64,000 bases of DNA from Pandoraea commovens (GTDB taxonomy: Bacteria > Pseudomonadota > Gammaproteobacteria > Burkholderiales > Burkholderiaceae), in NCBI RefSeq assembly GCF_902459615.1, contig NZ_CABPSA010000007.1:1-64000 (forward strand), in the 5' to 3' direction. Under the pieces are notes generated by a model. The model did no database searches, was not told where the DNA came from, and saw nothing but the letters and a program-made list of their open reading frames with translations. Position numbers and translations under genes: made by a program. Of this stretch, positions 34,282-43,237 are shown in pieces. The stretch's first letter is position 1. The number at the start of each line of letters is the position of its first letter.

Positions 34282-35529
34282 TCATGCCGTCACCGTAGCG
34301 CCCTCTTCCAGCGCATGCACCGCTCCTTGCGCGATCAGGGCGCGAACATGCTCGGCATCGAAGCCATATTCGGCCAACACCTCGGAAGTGTGCTCGCCCA
34401 GACGCGGTGCAGGCCCACCGGTACACTTCGGCGTCTCCGAGAATCGAATCGGCAGGCCGATGCTGCGGGTTGGGCCATCGAGCGGATGCTGCGTTTCGAC
34501 CACCATCTCGCGCGCCACGATCTGCGGATGCGACACGGCCTCGGAAATCGGCAGCACTGGCCCAACCGGCAGACCGACCGCGTCGAGGCGTTCCACCCAG
34601 CGCTGCGTCGTATCGCGCATCAGATAGGCGGTGAGGCGCTCGACGAGTTCGTCGCGATGGGCGGTGCGCCCTGCATTGGTGGCGAAGCGCGGATCACCTG
34701 CGATTTCCGGCGCGTCGAGTACTTGCAGCAGACGTTCGTAATTGGCCTGATTCGCAGCACCGATGTTGATCCAGCCGTCTTGTGTGCGAAACGCCTGATA
34801 CGGCGTGCTGGTCGGGTTGGCGGAGCCGAACTTCGGCGGATTCTCGCCGCTGGCGAAGAAGTTTGCCGCGGCCCAGTACATCTGCTGAAAACCCGCTTCG
34901 AGCAGCGACGTATCCACGATCTGGCCTTGCCCGGTGCGCAACCGGTGCGCGTAAGCGGCCGAGATGCCGAGCGCCGCCAGAATGCCCGCGTTGATGTCGG
35001 CAATCGGCGAACCGGCCTTGATCGGCGCCTGCCCCGGTTCGCCTGTCACGCTCATCAACCCCGACAGGCCCTGCGCGATCAGATCGAATCCGCCTTTGTC
35101 CGCGTAAGGCCCCGTGCGTCCATAGCCCGAGATGGAACAGTAGATCAGCCCCGGATTGGCTTCGCGCAACGTGTCATAGCCGAGTCCCAGCTTTTCCATC
35201 GTGCCCTTGCGATAGTTCTCGGTGACGACGTCGGCACTCGCGAGCATCTTGCGCAACACGGCCTTGCCGCCGTCGGTCTTGAGATTGAGCGCGATGCCGC
35301 GCTTGTTGCGGTTGAGCATCATGAACGACGCCGACTCGCCGTGCGAGAGGATCGGCGCGAAACGGCGCGCGTCGTCGCCTTCCATCTTCTCGACCTTGAT
35401 GACGTCGGCGCCCATGTCCGCGAGCATCATCCCGCACACCGGGCCGGACATGATGTGCGACAGCTCGATCACCTTGACGCCCTGCAACGGGCCGCCCTTC
35501 TTTGCCGTATCTGCTTTCGTATCGGTCAT
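34282..35529 (-). CDS. CaiB/BaiF (class III) CoA-transferase
   Basis: 415 residues from the ATG at 35529. The family motifs are clear: GVKVIELSHIMSGPVCGMML, ADVVTENYRKGTMEKLGLGY, and the catalytic Asp in AGSPIADINAGILAALG. It moves CoA between carboxylic acids; the substrate is unknown and it is more distant from Frc than the two genes at 47-51 kb. One base after the stop of the enoyl-CoA hydratase gene, so clearly co-transcribed with it. Confidence 0.88.
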   Translation of the reverse strand: MTDTKADTAKKGGPLQGVKVIELSHIMSGPVCGMMLADMGADVIKVEKMEGDDARRFAPILSHGESASFMMLNRNKRGIALNLKTDGGKAVLRKMLASADVVTENYRKGTMEKLGLGYDTLREANPGLIYCSISGYGRTGPYADKGGFDLIAQGLSGLMSVTGEPGQAPIKAGSPIADINAGILAALGISAAYAHRLRTGQGQIVDTSLLEAGFQQMYWAAANFFASGENPPKFGSANPTSTPYQAFRTQDGWINIGAANQANYERLLQVLDAPEIAGDPRFATNAGRTAHRDELVERLTAYLMRDTTQRWVERLDAVGLPVGPVLPISEAVSHPQIVAREMVVETQHPLDGPTRSIGLPIRFSETPKCTGGPAPRLGEHTSEVLAEYGFDAEHVRALIAQGAVHALEEGATVTA

Positions 35530-35530
35530 C

Positions 35531-36310
35531 TCAGCGGCCCTCGAATACCGGCATCGTCTTCGCAAGGAACGCACGATAGCCCGCCTGAAAGTCGGCGGTG
35601 CCGAAACACGCGAACCCTTCGTCGATCTGCGCGGGCGTGAGAGGCTTGCCGCTCACCAGCTCACGCACGAAGCGCTTGTGCCAGCGCGCGACAAGCGGTG
35701 CACCGGCGGCGATGCGGTCGGCCGTGGCGAGCGCTTCGCGGGTGACGTCGCTATCCGCCACCACGCGTGTGACAGCCCCGATGCGCAGCGCCTCCTGCGC
35801 ATCGAAGATGCGGCCTTCGAGCAGAATCTCCAGCGCCTTGGTCGGGCCGAGCAAGCGTACGAGGCCGGACAACTCCGCATGCGCCATCACCAGACCGAGT
35901 TTGTTGATCGGTGCGCCGAAGCGACTCGACTCGCCACAAATGCGGATGTCGCACGACGCCGCAATCTCCATGCCGCCCCCGACGCAGATGCCATGAATCA
36001 TGGCGACGAGGGGCACTGGGCAGTTCGTCAGCGCATCGAGCGTGCGATGCATGAGCGCGCCGTACGTTCGCGCCTGCTCCACGTTGGCGCGATCGGTCTC
36101 GAACTCGGCGATGTCGTTGCCCGGCGCGAAGGCCTTTTCGCCTGCCCCACGCAACACAATGCAGCGCACGTCAGAAGACTCGGACAACGTCAGAATCGTG
36201 TCGCCCAACGCCTGCCACATCGGCTTGGTCAACGCATTGAGCTTTTCGGGACGGTTGAGCGTGACCAGCGCAATCGCGCCGTGTCGCTCGGTCAGAACGG
36301 TCGATGTCAC
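35531..36310 (-). CDS. Enoyl-CoA hydratase/isomerase family protein
   Basis: 259 residues if started at the GTG at 36310, which has AGGAGG four bases upstream; upstream in-frame Met codons would place that site inside the gene. The crotonase motifs are present: IALVTLNRPEKLNALTKPMW, FAPGNDIAEF (oxyanion hole) and ICVGGGMEIAASCDIRI (second oxyanion Gly). Works with the adjacent CoA-transferase, perhaps activating and hydrating an unsaturated acid. A GntR gene and operators lie just upstream, divergent. Confidence 0.87.
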   Translation of the reverse strand: MTSTVLTERHGAIALVTLNRPEKLNALTKPMWQALGDTILTLSESSDVRCIVLRGAGEKAFAPGNDIAEFETDRANVEQARTYGALMHRTLDALTNCPVPLVAMIHGICVGGGMEIAASCDIRICGESSRFGAPINKLGLVMAHAELSGLVRLLGPTKALEILLEGRIFDAQEALRIGAVTRVVADSDVTREALATADRIAAGAPLVARWHKRFVRELVSGKPLTPAQIDEGFACFGTADFQAGYRAFLAKTMPVFEGR

Positions 36311-36360
36311 ATTGCCTCCTGGAGTCGCCAACATGTATGTAACGTCGGCGGATAACGATT

Positions 36361-36372
36361 TTTGGTATACCA
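36361..36372. promoter_or_regulatory. Palindromic operator TTGGTATACCAA
   Basis: A perfect 12-bp palindrome about 50 bp upstream of the hydratase start. It has the TGGTATACCA form common for FCD-type GntR regulators. A near copy lies at 36489-36502. Confidence 0.65.
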
Positions 36373-36488
36373 ATTTTTCGTTAACGATAGAAGCAGACAC
36401 CTTCAATTGACAAGCAACAATCGAATAAATCAGGGTTAACGTTGAATATCAGGCGATTGCCGATTGACGCCCTCGGTGATCGACATCA

Positions 36489-36502
36489 AAATTGGTATTC
36501 CA
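36489..36502. promoter_or_regulatory. Second operator-like copy TTGGTATTCCAA
   Basis: One base from the palindrome at 36361 and just upstream of the GntR gene start. The pair brackets the divergent promoter region and probably mediates autoregulation and repression of the CoA-transferase operon. Confidence 0.6.
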
Positions 36503-36520
36503 ACCTCAACACCCCCGCAC

Positions 36521-37195
36521 ATGAGCACCACCGCTTCGCTGAATGCCGCCGCGTATGACGCCCTCAAGGCACGCATCGTGCGCGGGGACCTGCGCCCCGG
36601 CGCGCCATTGTCCGAGCGCGCCCTGTGCGACGAACTCGCGGTGTCGCGCACGCCGCTGCGCGAGGCGCTCAAGCGGCTGGCCAACGAAGGACTGGTGGAA
36701 ATCTCGGAGACACGGCGGGCACGCGTGGCGCGAGTGAGCGTCGATGAAGTCGTGAACCTGCTGGCGGTGATGGCGGTGTTGGAAGGACTCTCGGGAGAGC
36801 AGGCGTGCGAGAAGGCCTCGGAGGCCGACCTCGATGAACTCACCCGACTACAAGAGGAGATGGAGTCGGCGTACGCACGTACCGATCACGCCGCCTACTT
36901 CGCGCTCAATCAGCAGATCCACCTCAGCATTCTGCGCATGGCCGACAACGGCCCGCTGGCCGAGTATTTCCACAATCTCAACGCGCGCTTGCGCCATGTA
37001 CGGGAGCGCCTGACGCCGACGCCCGAACGGTGGCGTCAGGCCGTGGACGAACATGCGGAGATGCTGGCGTTGCTGCGCCGACGCGATGGAAAGCGGCTTC
37101 GCACATTGATGGAAGCGCACTTGCGCAGCAAGACCGACGCCTATGTGGCGGCCATGCTCAACGAAGGACTCGTGAGCATGAGTCGCGCCGCCTGA
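36521..37195 (+). CDS. GntR-family regulator, FCD subfamily
   Basis: 224 residues from the Met at MSTTASLNAAAYDALKARIV. The winged HTH is PGAPLSERALCDELAVSRTP followed by LREALKRLANEGLVE (about 28-62); the C-terminal FCD domain has the metal-binding His residues in its helical core (HAAYFALNQQIHLSI; DEHAEMLALLRRRD). Likely controls the divergent hydratase/CoA-transferase operon through the TTGGTATACCAA sites. Confidence 0.88.
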   Translation: MSTTASLNAAAYDALKARIVRGDLRPGAPLSERALCDELAVSRTPLREALKRLANEGLVEISETRRARVARVSVDEVVNLLAVMAVLEGLSGEQACEKASEADLDELTRLQEEMESAYARTDHAAYFALNQQIHLSILRMADNGPLAEYFHNLNARLRHVRERLTPTPERWRQAVDEHAEMLALLRRRDGKRLRTLMEAHLRSKTDAYVAAMLNEGLVSMSRAA

Positions 37196-37202
37196 CGGAC
37201 GG

Positions 37203-37922
37203 TCAGGCCGCCACGCGTTTATTGGCAAGCACCGCCGCGCACTTCGCCATCAGATGCACGCGCAGCAGTCGCCCGAGCGTGGCGCCGTCGCGCTGACGCA
37301 AGGCATGGAGAATCTCGACGTGCTCTTCGATAGCGCGATCCCACTTCCCCGCATGCAGGTTGGAGCGAAAGCGCAGCGCCTGAAGCCGATGATTGACCGA
37401 CTGATACATCTGCGTGAGCGCCGGATTGCGCGCCGCGACGTTGATGCGGTCGTGAATGCGCTGATTGCAGTCGAAGTAGCCCGACAGATCGCCGTTGGCA
37501 TGGCAAGCGTCCATCGCACTATGCAGCTCCTGAATCTCGTCGATCTCGGCTTGCGTGATGCGCTGGCACGCCAGCTCACCGGCCAGCGCCTCCAGACCGC
37601 TCAGGAGTTCGAAGGCATCGGAGATATCGCTCGCGGACAACGTCACAACGCGCGCCCCGCGATTCGGCAGCAGATCGATCAGACGTTCGACGGCGAGCAT
37701 CTTCAGCGCCTCGCGCAGCGGCGTGCGCGACACCCCCAATTGCTCGCACAGCGCACGTTCGTTCAGATGGGCGCCGGGCGGCAGAACGCCCTCGGTGATC
37801 ATCTTGCGCAGCCTGTCCATCACGGCGAGATGCAGCGCCTGACGGCTGATGGGTTGACTCCCGCCTGTGTCTGGCGGATGAATAGCGGGGTCGCGTACGG
37901 CGTTCAATGTCACGGAGTGCAT
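37203..37922 (-). CDS. GntR-family regulator, FCD subfamily
   Basis: 239 residues from the Met at MHSVTLNAVRDPAIHP; the frame runs 40 residues further upstream but that part overlaps the presumed operator region. HTH: PPGAHLNERALCEQLGVSRT followed by PLREALKMLAVERLID. FCD domain with conserved His in NQRIHDRI and EEHVEILHAL. It ends 8 bp from the convergent GntR gene and is divergent from the hydratase gene at 38232, its likely target. Confidence 0.87.
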   Translation of the reverse strand: MHSVTLNAVRDPAIHPPDTGGSQPISRQALHLAVMDRLRKMITEGVLPPGAHLNERALCEQLGVSRTPLREALKMLAVERLIDLLPNRGARVVTLSASDISDAFELLSGLEALAGELACQRITQAEIDEIQELHSAMDACHANGDLSGYFDCNQRIHDRINVAARNPALTQMYQSVNHRLQALRFRSNLHAGKWDRAIEEHVEILHALRQRDGATLGRLLRVHLMAKCAAVLANKRVAA

Positions 37923-38018
37923 AAGCTTGCCCTGGTCATTCGTTTTAGGAAGAAAGACAGCGACTGCCTGTAAAGCACCTTCGCGGACGACGGCAAACCC
38001 GACCGAAGCCTCGCCACA

Positions 38019-38060
38019 CGAAATATTTCGGTTTGCGATCAAATATTACGAAATATTACG
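38019..38060. promoter_or_regulatory. Operator cluster: CGAAATATTTCG and two AAATATTACG repeats
   Basis: CGAAATATTTCG (38019-38030) is a perfect 12-bp palindrome. AAATATTACG occurs twice in tandem (38041-38050, 38051-38060) and resembles its half-site. The group lies between the GntR gene (minus) and the hydratase gene (plus), so it is a good candidate for that regulator's operator. Confidence 0.6.
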
Positions 38061-38231
38061 AAGACCGATTCTCGCAGATCGATGCAGTTTTGACTACGTT
38101 ATGTGGTGTTTTCACTAAGTACGCGACATGTTTGCGCCGCACCGCAACATCGCTCGGATTTTGGATACGATGTGGACAACTGTGTTCGGCAATCCACTGA
38201 CGCAGCGCCCTTCCCTCTGGAGATTTGCAAG

Positions 38232-38990
38232 ATGTTCGAGACCCAACCCGCCGTCGAGTCGCTGGCTCGCCTGCTCGCCGACACGCGTCGTGGCGACACG
38301 CCCATCGCCTCGCCAGCCCCGGCGCTGCTGCCGGTCGACGCCAACACCGCTTACGCAGTGCAACTGCGCACGCTCGATCTGCTCGGCGACACGATTGCGG
38401 CATGGAAAGTGGGCGCGAAAGCCCCGATGGACTTACCCAATTGCGCGCCGATCCCGGCGTCGGTGGTCAGCAACGCTGGTGGCGCACTCGCGCTGAACGA
38501 CTTCTTCCGCCCCGGGCTAGAACTGGAGATCGCTTTCCGCCTGTCGCGCGACATCAAGCCGGGCCGCTATGAAGAACGTGAAGCCATGATGTTCGTGGAC
38601 GACATGCTCGCCACCATCGAAATCACCGACAGCCGTTTCGCGGAGAAGGGACTCGACAGCCGCTTTGCGCTGGCCGACCTTCAGAACAACGGGGCGCTCG
38701 TGATCGGCAGCGGTCGCGGATACGAGGCACGTTTCGATTACTCGCGCCCGAAGGCCGTCTTCTCGCTCGATGGTCGCGACATCACGCCCGCCAAGGTCTT
38801 CAACACGGGCGGCGACCCGCGCACGCTGCTCACGTGGCTCGTCAATCACAACGGCAAGCGCGGCATCACGATGCGCGCGGGCGCGATCGTGACCTGCGGC
38901 TCGTACGTCGGCATGATTCCCGCCACTGGTCCGGGTGAGCTGCGCGGCGTGATCGATGGCGTGGGCGAAGTCGCCGTGACGTTGAAGTAA
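38232..38990 (+). CDS. 2-keto-4-pentenoate hydratase-family protein (MhpD-like)
   Basis: 252 residues from the ATG at 38232 with GGAG upstream. AAWKVGAKAPMDLPNCAPIP, LELEIAFRLSRDIKPGRYEE and GEVAVTLK match the MhpD/HpaH hydratase fold (FAH-like). It hydrates 2-oxo-4-enoates in aromatic meta-cleavage or carboxylic acid degradation. No ring-cleavage genes are adjacent, so the pathway is open. Divergent from the GntR at 37922. Confidence 0.83.
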   Translation: MFETQPAVESLARLLADTRRGDTPIASPAPALLPVDANTAYAVQLRTLDLLGDTIAAWKVGAKAPMDLPNCAPIPASVVSNAGGALALNDFFRPGLELEIAFRLSRDIKPGRYEEREAMMFVDDMLATIEITDSRFAEKGLDSRFALADLQNNGALVIGSGRGYEARFDYSRPKAVFSLDGRDITPAKVFNTGGDPRTLLTWLVNHNGKRGITMRAGAIVTCGSYVGMIPATGPGELRGVIDGVGEVAVTLK

Positions 38991-39064
38991 GGAGAACGGC
39001 GCGTCCGGGGCATGGACCTTCGCAACGCGCCTGCCCTTGCTAGACAACCGGATGGGCTGCCAGC

Positions 39065-40324
39065 TCAGTGCTTTGCGGCGCGTCCGTCCACACCGGCCAG
39101 CATCTTCGGCGCGAGCAATGCGATGGGCACAATGCACAGCAGCCCCGCGCCGAGCGCGAATGGCAGGCTGATGCCGTGTGCGATGGCACCGATCAGCACT
39201 GGGCCGATCAGCAGCCCGAGGTAGGCGAGCTTCGCCATGACGGCAATCGCTTCTGCGCTCGCCATCCCGGCACCACGCGCCACTTCGCCCGACGCCGCAA
39301 ACATCACCGGCATCACGTTCGACAAGCCGAGGCCCGCGAGTGCAAAGCCCGCCACCACGGCCGCCGGTTCACGCCAGAACAGCGCGAGCAACACGCCGCC
39401 GACACATAGCAAACTGCTCACGCGCAGCAAACGCGCGCCGCCAATGCGGGCGCGGACGGGATCGCCACCGAAGCGACCTGCGGCCATGCCGACGGAAAAC
39501 GCCGCATAGCCCGCGCCGATCCACGCGCCCTGCGCCAGAACCACTTCGCGCATATACACGGCCGTCCAGTCATACATTGCGCCCTCCACCACCAGACCGA
39601 GGAACGCGAGGATGCCGAAGCCCGTCAGTTTGCGATGCAGCTTGCGACGCGACGCCTCGTCCAGCACGGGTGGCGGCGCGTGCTTGTGCGACGCTTCGCG
39701 CCCCTCGCCCGCTTCTGTCCGCGTCACCGGGGCTTCGCCCGGCATCATGTCTCGCTGCATGAAGCGCGCGCCGACGACGATCACCACCGCGCAGCCGAGC
39801 GCCGCCAGTCCGATATGCCACTGCGGCGAGCCGTGATGCGCGAGCCACGCGCCGCCCACGAGCGCACCGGCCATGCCGCCCAGACTGAAGCAGCCGTGCA
39901 GCGACGCCATGATCGGCTTGCGATAACGCGCTTCGAGCGTTGCGGCCTGCGCATTGACGGCCACGTCGTACGTCGCGTTCGCCGCGCCGTAAAGCGCCAG
40001 CCAGCCCACGAGGCCCCAGTAACTGGGCATCGACAGAATGAACGCGCTCGTGAGCGCCAGCGCAATGCCGGAGTGCAAGCTCGCGCGCTGACTACCTGCG
40101 CGCCCGACCCAGCGGGCCATGCGCGACATGGTGACGATGGCACCGCCCGCCACGGCGAACATCGCCACCGACAAGCTTGCATCGTTCAGGTCGAACATCG
40201 CCTTGACGGTGGGCACATGTACGCCCCACGTCGCATACAGGAATCCGCTGCAAAACAGCAATGCCATCGTTGCCGCGCGCGCAGGCCAAAAGCCCGTGCG
40301 CGGCTTCGCGATTTCAGAAGTCAT
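39065..40324 (-). CDS. MFS transporter (YbjJ/fucose-permease-like)
   Basis: 419 residues from the Met at MTSEIAKPRTGFW, with about 12 hydrophobic segments and a charged central loop (TRTEAGEGREASHKHAPPPV). FASHPGVHVPTVKAMF-like region (GFLYATWGVHVPTVKAMFDL) and GAANATYDVAVNAQAATLEA fit sugar/inner-membrane MFS proteins of unknown substrate. Convergent with the hydratase gene. Confidence 0.83.
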   Translation of the reverse strand: MTSEIAKPRTGFWPARAATMALLFCSGFLYATWGVHVPTVKAMFDLNDASLSVAMFAVAGGAIVTMSRMARWVGRAGSQRASLHSGIALALTSAFILSMPSYWGLVGWLALYGAANATYDVAVNAQAATLEARYRKPIMASLHGCFSLGGMAGALVGGAWLAHHGSPQWHIGLAALGCAVVIVVGARFMQRDMMPGEAPVTRTEAGEGREASHKHAPPPVLDEASRRKLHRKLTGFGILAFLGLVVEGAMYDWTAVYMREVVLAQGAWIGAGYAAFSVGMAAGRFGGDPVRARIGGARLLRVSSLLCVGGVLLALFWREPAAVVAGFALAGLGLSNVMPVMFAASGEVARGAGMASAEAIAVMAKLAYLGLLIGPVLIGAIAHGISLPFALGAGLLCIVPIALLAPKMLAGVDGRAAKH

Positions 40325-40547
40325 GGGAATTGAAGAAGTGCGGGAATTCTGGGGTGACGAGGCAGAGAACACTACCTGGTCGTCATGAACGTTTTGATGC
40401 GGTCGACGAGCGTCCGACGTTGCGGATCTCGCAATTGATGTTGAGAATTCTAGCGCACTCTATGTGACAGCACAGTGCACTTTCGGCAACGTCGTCGCGA
40501 ATCCCGCTCAACGCGTGCGCGCACGGCGGCGTGCGACCGCCCACGAC

Positions 40548-40582
40548 TTATCCACCGTTTTTGTTCACAAGGCTGTGGACAA
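40548..40582. repeat. Inverted DnaA-box-like pair, copy 1
   Basis: TTATCCACC (40548-40556) and TGTGGACAA (40574-40582) with TTGTTCACAA between. These are one or two bases from the DnaA consensus TTATCCACA in opposite orientations. Could also be a hairpin. Confidence 0.5.
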
Positions 40583-40684
40583 CGAACGGGGACAACGTGC
40601 CAAGCACTTGATCGGTATGGAGATTTCGACGCAGGCGATCAGGCGGCGGCGCCCGCAGGCAAAAGACGGGCAGGCACCGCCGAT

Positions 40685-40719
40685 TTATCCACAGATTTTG
40701 TGTTCAAGTCTGTGGACAA
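40685..40719. repeat. Inverted DnaA-box-like pair, copy 2
   Basis: TTATCCACA (40685-40693) is a perfect DnaA box; TGTGGACAA (40711-40719) is one mismatch from the inverted box. Same 35-bp architecture as the copy 137 bp upstream, so the pair is probably duplicated. Confidence 0.55.
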
Positions 40720-40762
40720 GTCCTTGATGAGAGGACTCAAGTGGTTGATTCAACTCAGAGAA

Positions 40763-41713
40763 TCATTGCGCAGCGAGCGTCGAAGCAGCGCTGATCTGCT
40801 CCGGCGTGAGTGCAAATCCCTTGTTCCGTTCGCGCACCACGCGGTGAATCAACTCCCACACCGTATGCGCGACGGGCGAGAGCGAGCGGTTCTTGCGACG
40901 CACGAGCACGATGTTGCGCTCGAAGGCGGGCAGCAGCGGACGCACGGCGAGCGTGGAATTCTCCGGCAGCGGCAACGCCAGCGGCGGCAGCACGCTCACG
41001 CCCAGCCCTTCCTGCACCATGCGGAAAATTGTGCTGACATGCCCCAGCTCCTGCGTGATGGTCCCCTGCACTTTCTGCGTGGTGAGCGCGCGGTCGATCA
41101 GCGGACGGCTACCCGAACTCTGGTTGAGCAGCACGAGGTTCTCGCCCGACAACTCCGACCAGTGCACAGCGCCTTGCATTGCCAGCGGGTGATCGTTGCG
41201 GCACACGAGGCAAAACGGTTCGCTCATCAGATGCTCGGTCGTCAGATCGTCGGCACCTTGCGGGGCCACCACGATGCCGAAGTCGACATCGCCCGCGCGC
41301 ACGCTGTCGAGCACGGCGCGTTGCATCTGGTCGACGAGTGCGAGCGCGATGTCCGGATAGGTGGCTTGCGAAGCGAGCAACACGCGCGGCATGAGCGTCG
41401 CGGAGATGGTCGGTGCTGCGCCAATGCGTACACGACCGGTGGTGCGCGCCTCTGCCCCGTGGGTCTGGAGCAACGCGATTTCGAGTTCGTCGAGCACGCG
41501 ATCGAGGTTGGTGGCGAGCGTGACACCCGCGTCGGTGAGTGCGACCTCGCGCGTCGTGCGGTCGACGAGGCGCAGGCCGAGTTGCCCTTCGAGTTCGTTG
41601 ATGCAGCGGCTGATGGCCGGTTGTGTCAGGCCGATCTCGGCGCCCGCGCGACTGAAATTCTTGCTGCGCGCCACGACCATGAAGACCTTGAGTTGTCTCA
41701 GCGATACGTTCAT
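40763..41713 (-). CDS. LysR-family transcriptional regulator
   Basis: 316 residues. Typical N-terminal HTH (VSLRQLKVFMVVARSKNFSR followed by AGAEIGLTQPAISRCINELE) and substrate-binding domain with the LPPLALPLPENSTLAVRPLL region. Target unknown; it sits between the MFS gene and the pnt operon on the same strand as pnt. Confidence 0.88.
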   Translation of the reverse strand: MNVSLRQLKVFMVVARSKNFSRAGAEIGLTQPAISRCINELEGQLGLRLVDRTTREVALTDAGVTLATNLDRVLDELEIALLQTHGAEARTTGRVRIGAAPTISATLMPRVLLASQATYPDIALALVDQMQRAVLDSVRAGDVDFGIVVAPQGADDLTTEHLMSEPFCLVCRNDHPLAMQGAVHWSELSGENLVLLNQSSGSRPLIDRALTTQKVQGTITQELGHVSTIFRMVQEGLGVSVLPPLALPLPENSTLAVRPLLPAFERNIVLVRRKNRSLSPVAHTVWELIHRVVRERNKGFALTPEQISAASTLAAQ

Positions 41714-41754
41714 AAAGCCTGCCCGTAAGTATTCGAACTAGCCACAAATGACTC

Positions 41755-41781
41755 AGGCGCGCCGCCCACGGCGGCGCGCCT
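41755..41781 (-). terminator. 12-bp-stem hairpin after pntB
   Basis: AGGCGCGCCGCC-CAC-GGCGGCGCGCCT is a perfect stem-loop 16 bp past the pntB stop, before the LysR gene. No T-run follows, so it may be a Rho-assisted or partial terminator. Confidence 0.55.
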
Positions 41782-41796
41782 CCGTACATGCTTCGA

Positions 41797-43236
41797 TCAG
41801 GCCGCTGCCTTGACCATTTCCTCGATCACCTTCTTCGCGTCGCCGAAGACCATCATGGTCTTGTCGAGATAGAAGAGATCGTTATCCAGCCCGGCATAAC
41901 CGGCGGCCATCGAGCGCTTGTTGACGATGATCGTCTTGGCCTTGTAAGCCTCGATGATCGGCATGCCAGCGATCGGTGATTGCGGATCGTTCTTCGCGGC
42001 CGGGTTCACCACGTCGTTGGCGCCCAACACCAGCACCACGTCCGTCTGACCGAATTCGCCGTTGATTTCGTCCATCTCCAGCACCTGGTCGTACGGCACT
42101 TCGGCTTCGGCCAGCAGCACGTTCATATGCCCCGGCATACGCCCCGCCACCGGGTGAATCGCGTAACGTACGCTCACGCCCTTCTCGATCAGCTTGTCCG
42201 TCAGTTCCTTGAGAGCATGCTGCGCACGTGCCACGGCCAGACCGTAACCCGGCACGATCACCAGCGATTCGGCGTTGCTCATGAGGAACGCTGCGTCGTC
42301 GGGCGAGCCGGACTTCACCGGACGCTGTTGCTGTTCGCCCGCCGCAGCACCCGCGGCCGGGGTCGCACCGAAGCCGCCGAGAATCACGTTGAAGAACGAG
42401 CGGTTCATCGCCTTACACATGATGTACGACAGGATCGCGCCGGACGAGCCGACCAGCGAACCCGCGATGATCAGCATCGGGTTGTTCAGCGAGAAGCCGA
42501 TGCCCGCTGCTGCCCAGCCCGAGTACGAGTTCAGCATCGAGACCACGACCGGCATGTCTGCGCCGCCAATCGGGATGATGATGAGCACGCCGAGCACGAA
42601 GGCGATGGCGGTCATGATGACGAACGGCGTCCAGCTCAGCGTCGTGAAGAACGCAACGCCGAAGCCGAGCATCGCAATCGCGAGCGCCAGGTTCACGAAG
42701 TGCTGGCCCTTGAACACGACCGGCGCGCCCTGGAACAGACGGAACTTGTACTTGCCCGAAAGCTTGCCGAAGGCGATGACCGAACCCGAGAACGTGATCG
42801 CGCCGACGAACGTGCCGATGAACAGTTCGATGCGGTTGCCCGGGGGCAGTGCCTCACCTGCGGCGACGATACCGAACGCTGCCGGCTCTGCCACCGCAGC
42901 GACAGCGATACACACCGCCGCCAGACCGATCAGCGAGTGCATGGCGGCCACGAGTTCCGGCATCTTCGTCATCTCGACCTTGCGGGCGACGTAGGCACCG
43001 ATACCGCCACCGACAACCAGACCCGCGAGGATCAGTCCCAGACCGGAGAAATTGCCGCCAGAGAGCTTGCGCAACTCGAAGATCAGCGCCACGGTCGTCA
43101 CGGCCGCAATCGTCATGCCGATCATGCCGAAGGCATTGCCGCGACGCGCCATGCGCGGGTTCGACAAGCCCTTGAGCGCCTGAATGAAACAGATCGACGC
43201 GACCAGATACAACAGCGTCACAAGATTCATGCTCAT
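41797..43236 (-). CDS. pntB: NAD(P) transhydrogenase beta subunit PntB
   Basis: 479 residues with the usual eight or nine N-terminal membrane helices and the C-terminal NADP-binding domain (VIVPGYGLAVARAQHALKEL; MPGHMNVLLAEAEVPYDQVL; LVLGANDVVNPAAKNDPQSP). Part of the proton-motive-force-driven NADH to NADPH transhydrogenase. GGGAG precedes the ATG. Last gene of pntAA-pntAB-pntB. Confidence 0.95.
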   Translation of the reverse strand: MSMNLVTLLYLVASICFIQALKGLSNPRMARRGNAFGMIGMTIAAVTTVALIFELRKLSGGNFSGLGLILAGLVVGGGIGAYVARKVEMTKMPELVAAMHSLIGLAAVCIAVAAVAEPAAFGIVAAGEALPPGNRIELFIGTFVGAITFSGSVIAFGKLSGKYKFRLFQGAPVVFKGQHFVNLALAIAMLGFGVAFFTTLSWTPFVIMTAIAFVLGVLIIIPIGGADMPVVVSMLNSYSGWAAAGIGFSLNNPMLIIAGSLVGSSGAILSYIMCKAMNRSFFNVILGGFGATPAAGAAAGEQQQRPVKSGSPDDAAFLMSNAESLVIVPGYGLAVARAQHALKELTDKLIEKGVSVRYAIHPVAGRMPGHMNVLLAEAEVPYDQVLEMDEINGEFGQTDVVLVLGANDVVNPAAKNDPQSPIAGMPIIEAYKAKTIIVNKRSMAAGYAGLDNDLFYLDKTMMVFGDAKKVIEEMVKAAA

Positions 43237-43237
43237 G

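Larger units (their letters stand above)
40325..40762. other. Intergenic region with paired DnaA-box-like inverted repeats
   Basis: No convincing gene. Two imperfect 35-bp copies each start with a TTATCCACM element and end with an inverted TGTGGACAA element (40548-40582 and 40685-40719). See the two repeat entries. The rest holds nothing I can name. Confidence 0.6.

Noticed and set aside
40548-40719. Chromosomal origin of replication
   Set aside because: No dnaA, dnaN, parAB or AT-rich unwinding region is nearby; only the boxes are present.
40464-40727. Short frame over the DnaA-box-like repeats
   Set aside because: No ribosome-binding site or homology; codons simply follow the repeated DNA motif, so non-coding is more likely.
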